64,000 nt of DNA from Phoebastria nigripes (Eukaryota > Chordata > Aves > Procellariiformes > Diomedeidae). The notes under the pieces are model-generated. The model saw only the letters and a list, made by a program, of their open reading frames with translations, searched no databases and was not told where the DNA came from. This document shows, piece after piece, positions 62,339-64,000 of this stretch. Within the stretch, counting starts at the first letter, position 1; every line of letters starts with the position of its first letter. The stretch lies in contig JAYKAV010003436.1 in NCBI GenBank assembly GCA_035582835.1, positions 128,644-192,643 on the forward strand. The letters are read 5' to 3'. Position numbers and translations under genes: made by a program.

Positions 62339-64000
62339 CTAAAGAAAGACAGGAAAGAATATGGTTTCATTAGCATTTAAGTACATCAGAATTTCTGAAC
62401 AGCACAATTGTCTTGATTCCCCAATCTACCTTATCTGAGAAATTTAGAAAAAAAAAAAAAAGGCGAAATAGGCATTTTTAGATGGTTATTTCACTCAACT
62501 TGAAATCAAATACATCAACGTCTGTTCCCAGATTTGCCATCACTTTAACAAGGCAGCCACTCTGCACTTCCAGTCACCAAGTGTAACAGGGGAAATACTC
62601 CCTTAGCTTATAGCACCAGTCTGAAAATCTGGTGAAACACAGCATCAAACAAACNAACAGAAAAACACCCTATCATTTTTGCGCCAAAGGTCTTTGGGAA
62701 AAAAAAAAAAAAGGAAGACCCACTTAGATATCATCTGCTTACAGTATCAGCACAGCACTGCAAAACACTAAGGAGACACTTATCAGTTACCAGCAGTAAC
62801 TACTTATGAACACTAAAACCTGCTACTTCTAAAACTTCCAAAAATTAAACATATAACACGGGGACAAATGCAGCAGGTTTCCAAATATTTTACCTTAAAA
62901 AAAACCAAACAAACAAAAAAAAACCCAAAAAAACAAACAAACAAAAAAAAACCCTACACACTAATTTTTGTCATTTTTACAATTTCTATCAAATTCTGAA
63001 ACAATTCAAAAACCTTCATATTTTCAAAGTACACAAATTCTAAAAACATCCTCAGCCTTTATTTTTAAGAGTTCAGATAAATATCTTTTGTAGATGTCCT
63101 AAGTAAATTAAGCCTTTCTCCTTAAGCCTATTAAGAGAGTGTCTTCCACCACGGAAGTCACCTGAAGTATCTTTCTCTCAATAAAATCTTGCTGAAATTA
63201 ACCATTACACTTGGTAAATAGACTTTTATATTAAAATCAAATTTTGACATAGTATTAAGGAACCTGCAGTCTTACTGGGCGAGGCAACACACAGCCCTGC
63301 CTCAGATTAGTCAGTCTAAATACCTGATCTTCAAGATATTTACTCCCACTGATGTACTTCAGCCTTTTCAGGTAAGATGTGGATAAAAACAATTGGGCAC
63401 CACAGTGGGTAAAGACGAACAGCTGTTTTCTGGAGTTACCTCTTAGTGTCTCCATTTGGACCTTTCCTAGACACACTAAAAGGGACTACATTCTATTTAA
63501 AGCACTACCAAAAAAGTACTAACACTCAGATTCCCTGACAAAGATAATGCAGACAAAATGTCATAGTTACACTTCAGGTTTATGGAACCTAAGCTTCTTC
63601 CCTACCAAATGACTTGCCATTAAAAAACCTCCCATAGCACGACAGCACCAGTATGTTCCATGTTTCAGGGCCGAAAGCTGCCTCTGGACAGCGCTGAGTG
63701 GGAGAGAGCTGCAGTTATCTTTAATTACTAACATGTAGAGAAAAAGCAGAAGAAAAGCAAAACAGATGACAATGTGTAATCCAAAATACTAACAAAACAA
63801 GATCCGGATACAGACATTGCTAGTGAAACCCAGAAACAGCCCCTTCAACATCTAAAAAGTCTCAAGCCAGCATAAATCTCATAGTTCACCTACATCTGGA
63901 AAACACTCTCAGGTAAAAGGATACTTTACTAAATTTTGATTCAACTTGTCCTGCAAGATCTAAACAGCATGAGTGTCACAACAACAACAAACTAGATAAA
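62339..64000 (-). other. IPPK: IPPK intron 1, partial
   Basis: Sequence upstream of exon 2. I looked for the first coding exon (family start with a DENEWGYHGEGN-like block ending in a GT donor) and did not find it, so it probably lies beyond the window. It contains a CAAA-rich tract at 62895-62953. Confidence 0.65.
62895..62953 (+). repeat. (CAAA)n / A-rich simple repeat
   Basis: Interrupted CAAA and CCAAA units with A-runs, about 59 bases. Confidence 0.88.

Overview
The window looks like an avian nuclear genome segment. Two CR1-type LINE fragments, one ending in the repeated ATTCTATG-like tail typical of bird CR1 copies, support this, as do modest introns and three vertebrate genes in an order known from other amniotes. 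Gene names rest on protein similarity that I recognise from memory. Exon ends were set by hand from GT/AG sites and reading-frame continuity. Dozens of isolated N bases and one 15-base N run show draft-quality sequence.

Left part (1 to about 38.9 kb): almost entirely non-coding. The one coding exon is the first coding exon of ECM2 (minus strand, 4827-5146). It carries a signal peptide and a basic, proline-containing segment. The later ECM2 exons lie left of the window. Its upstream non-coding exon could not be located. The rest of this interval is intron, and it holds two CR1 fragments, a 37-bp tandem duplication, a perfect 11-bp-arm palindrome and several simple repeats.

Middle (38980-42028, plus strand): the last three exons of CENPP, encoding the C-terminal part of this kinetochore protein. 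They join in frame (294 nt including the stop). ECM2 lies upstream on the opposite strand, so it appears nested in a CENPP intron, as in mammals.

Right part (42.1-64.0 kb, minus strand): IPPK, inositol-pentakisphosphate 2-kinase. Twelve coding exons (2 to 13) are present and join in one uninterrupted frame of 1389 nt (462 residues plus stop). Only the first coding exon, about 27 residues in the human protein, is missing, presumably beyond 64000. CENPP and IPPK converge tail to tail. Their candidate polyadenylation signals cross, so the two 3' ends probably overlap by roughly 100-200 bases.

The three genes are neighbours by conserved synteny and have no shared pathway: extracellular matrix (ECM2), kinetochore (CENPP) and inositol phosphate synthesis (IPPK). 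I found no RNA gene, CRISPR array or evidence of a novel system. The most unusual signals are structural: the overlapping 3' ends, the nested gene, the tandem copies of an acceptor-like sequence, and GC- or CpG-rich blocks in AT-rich introns.
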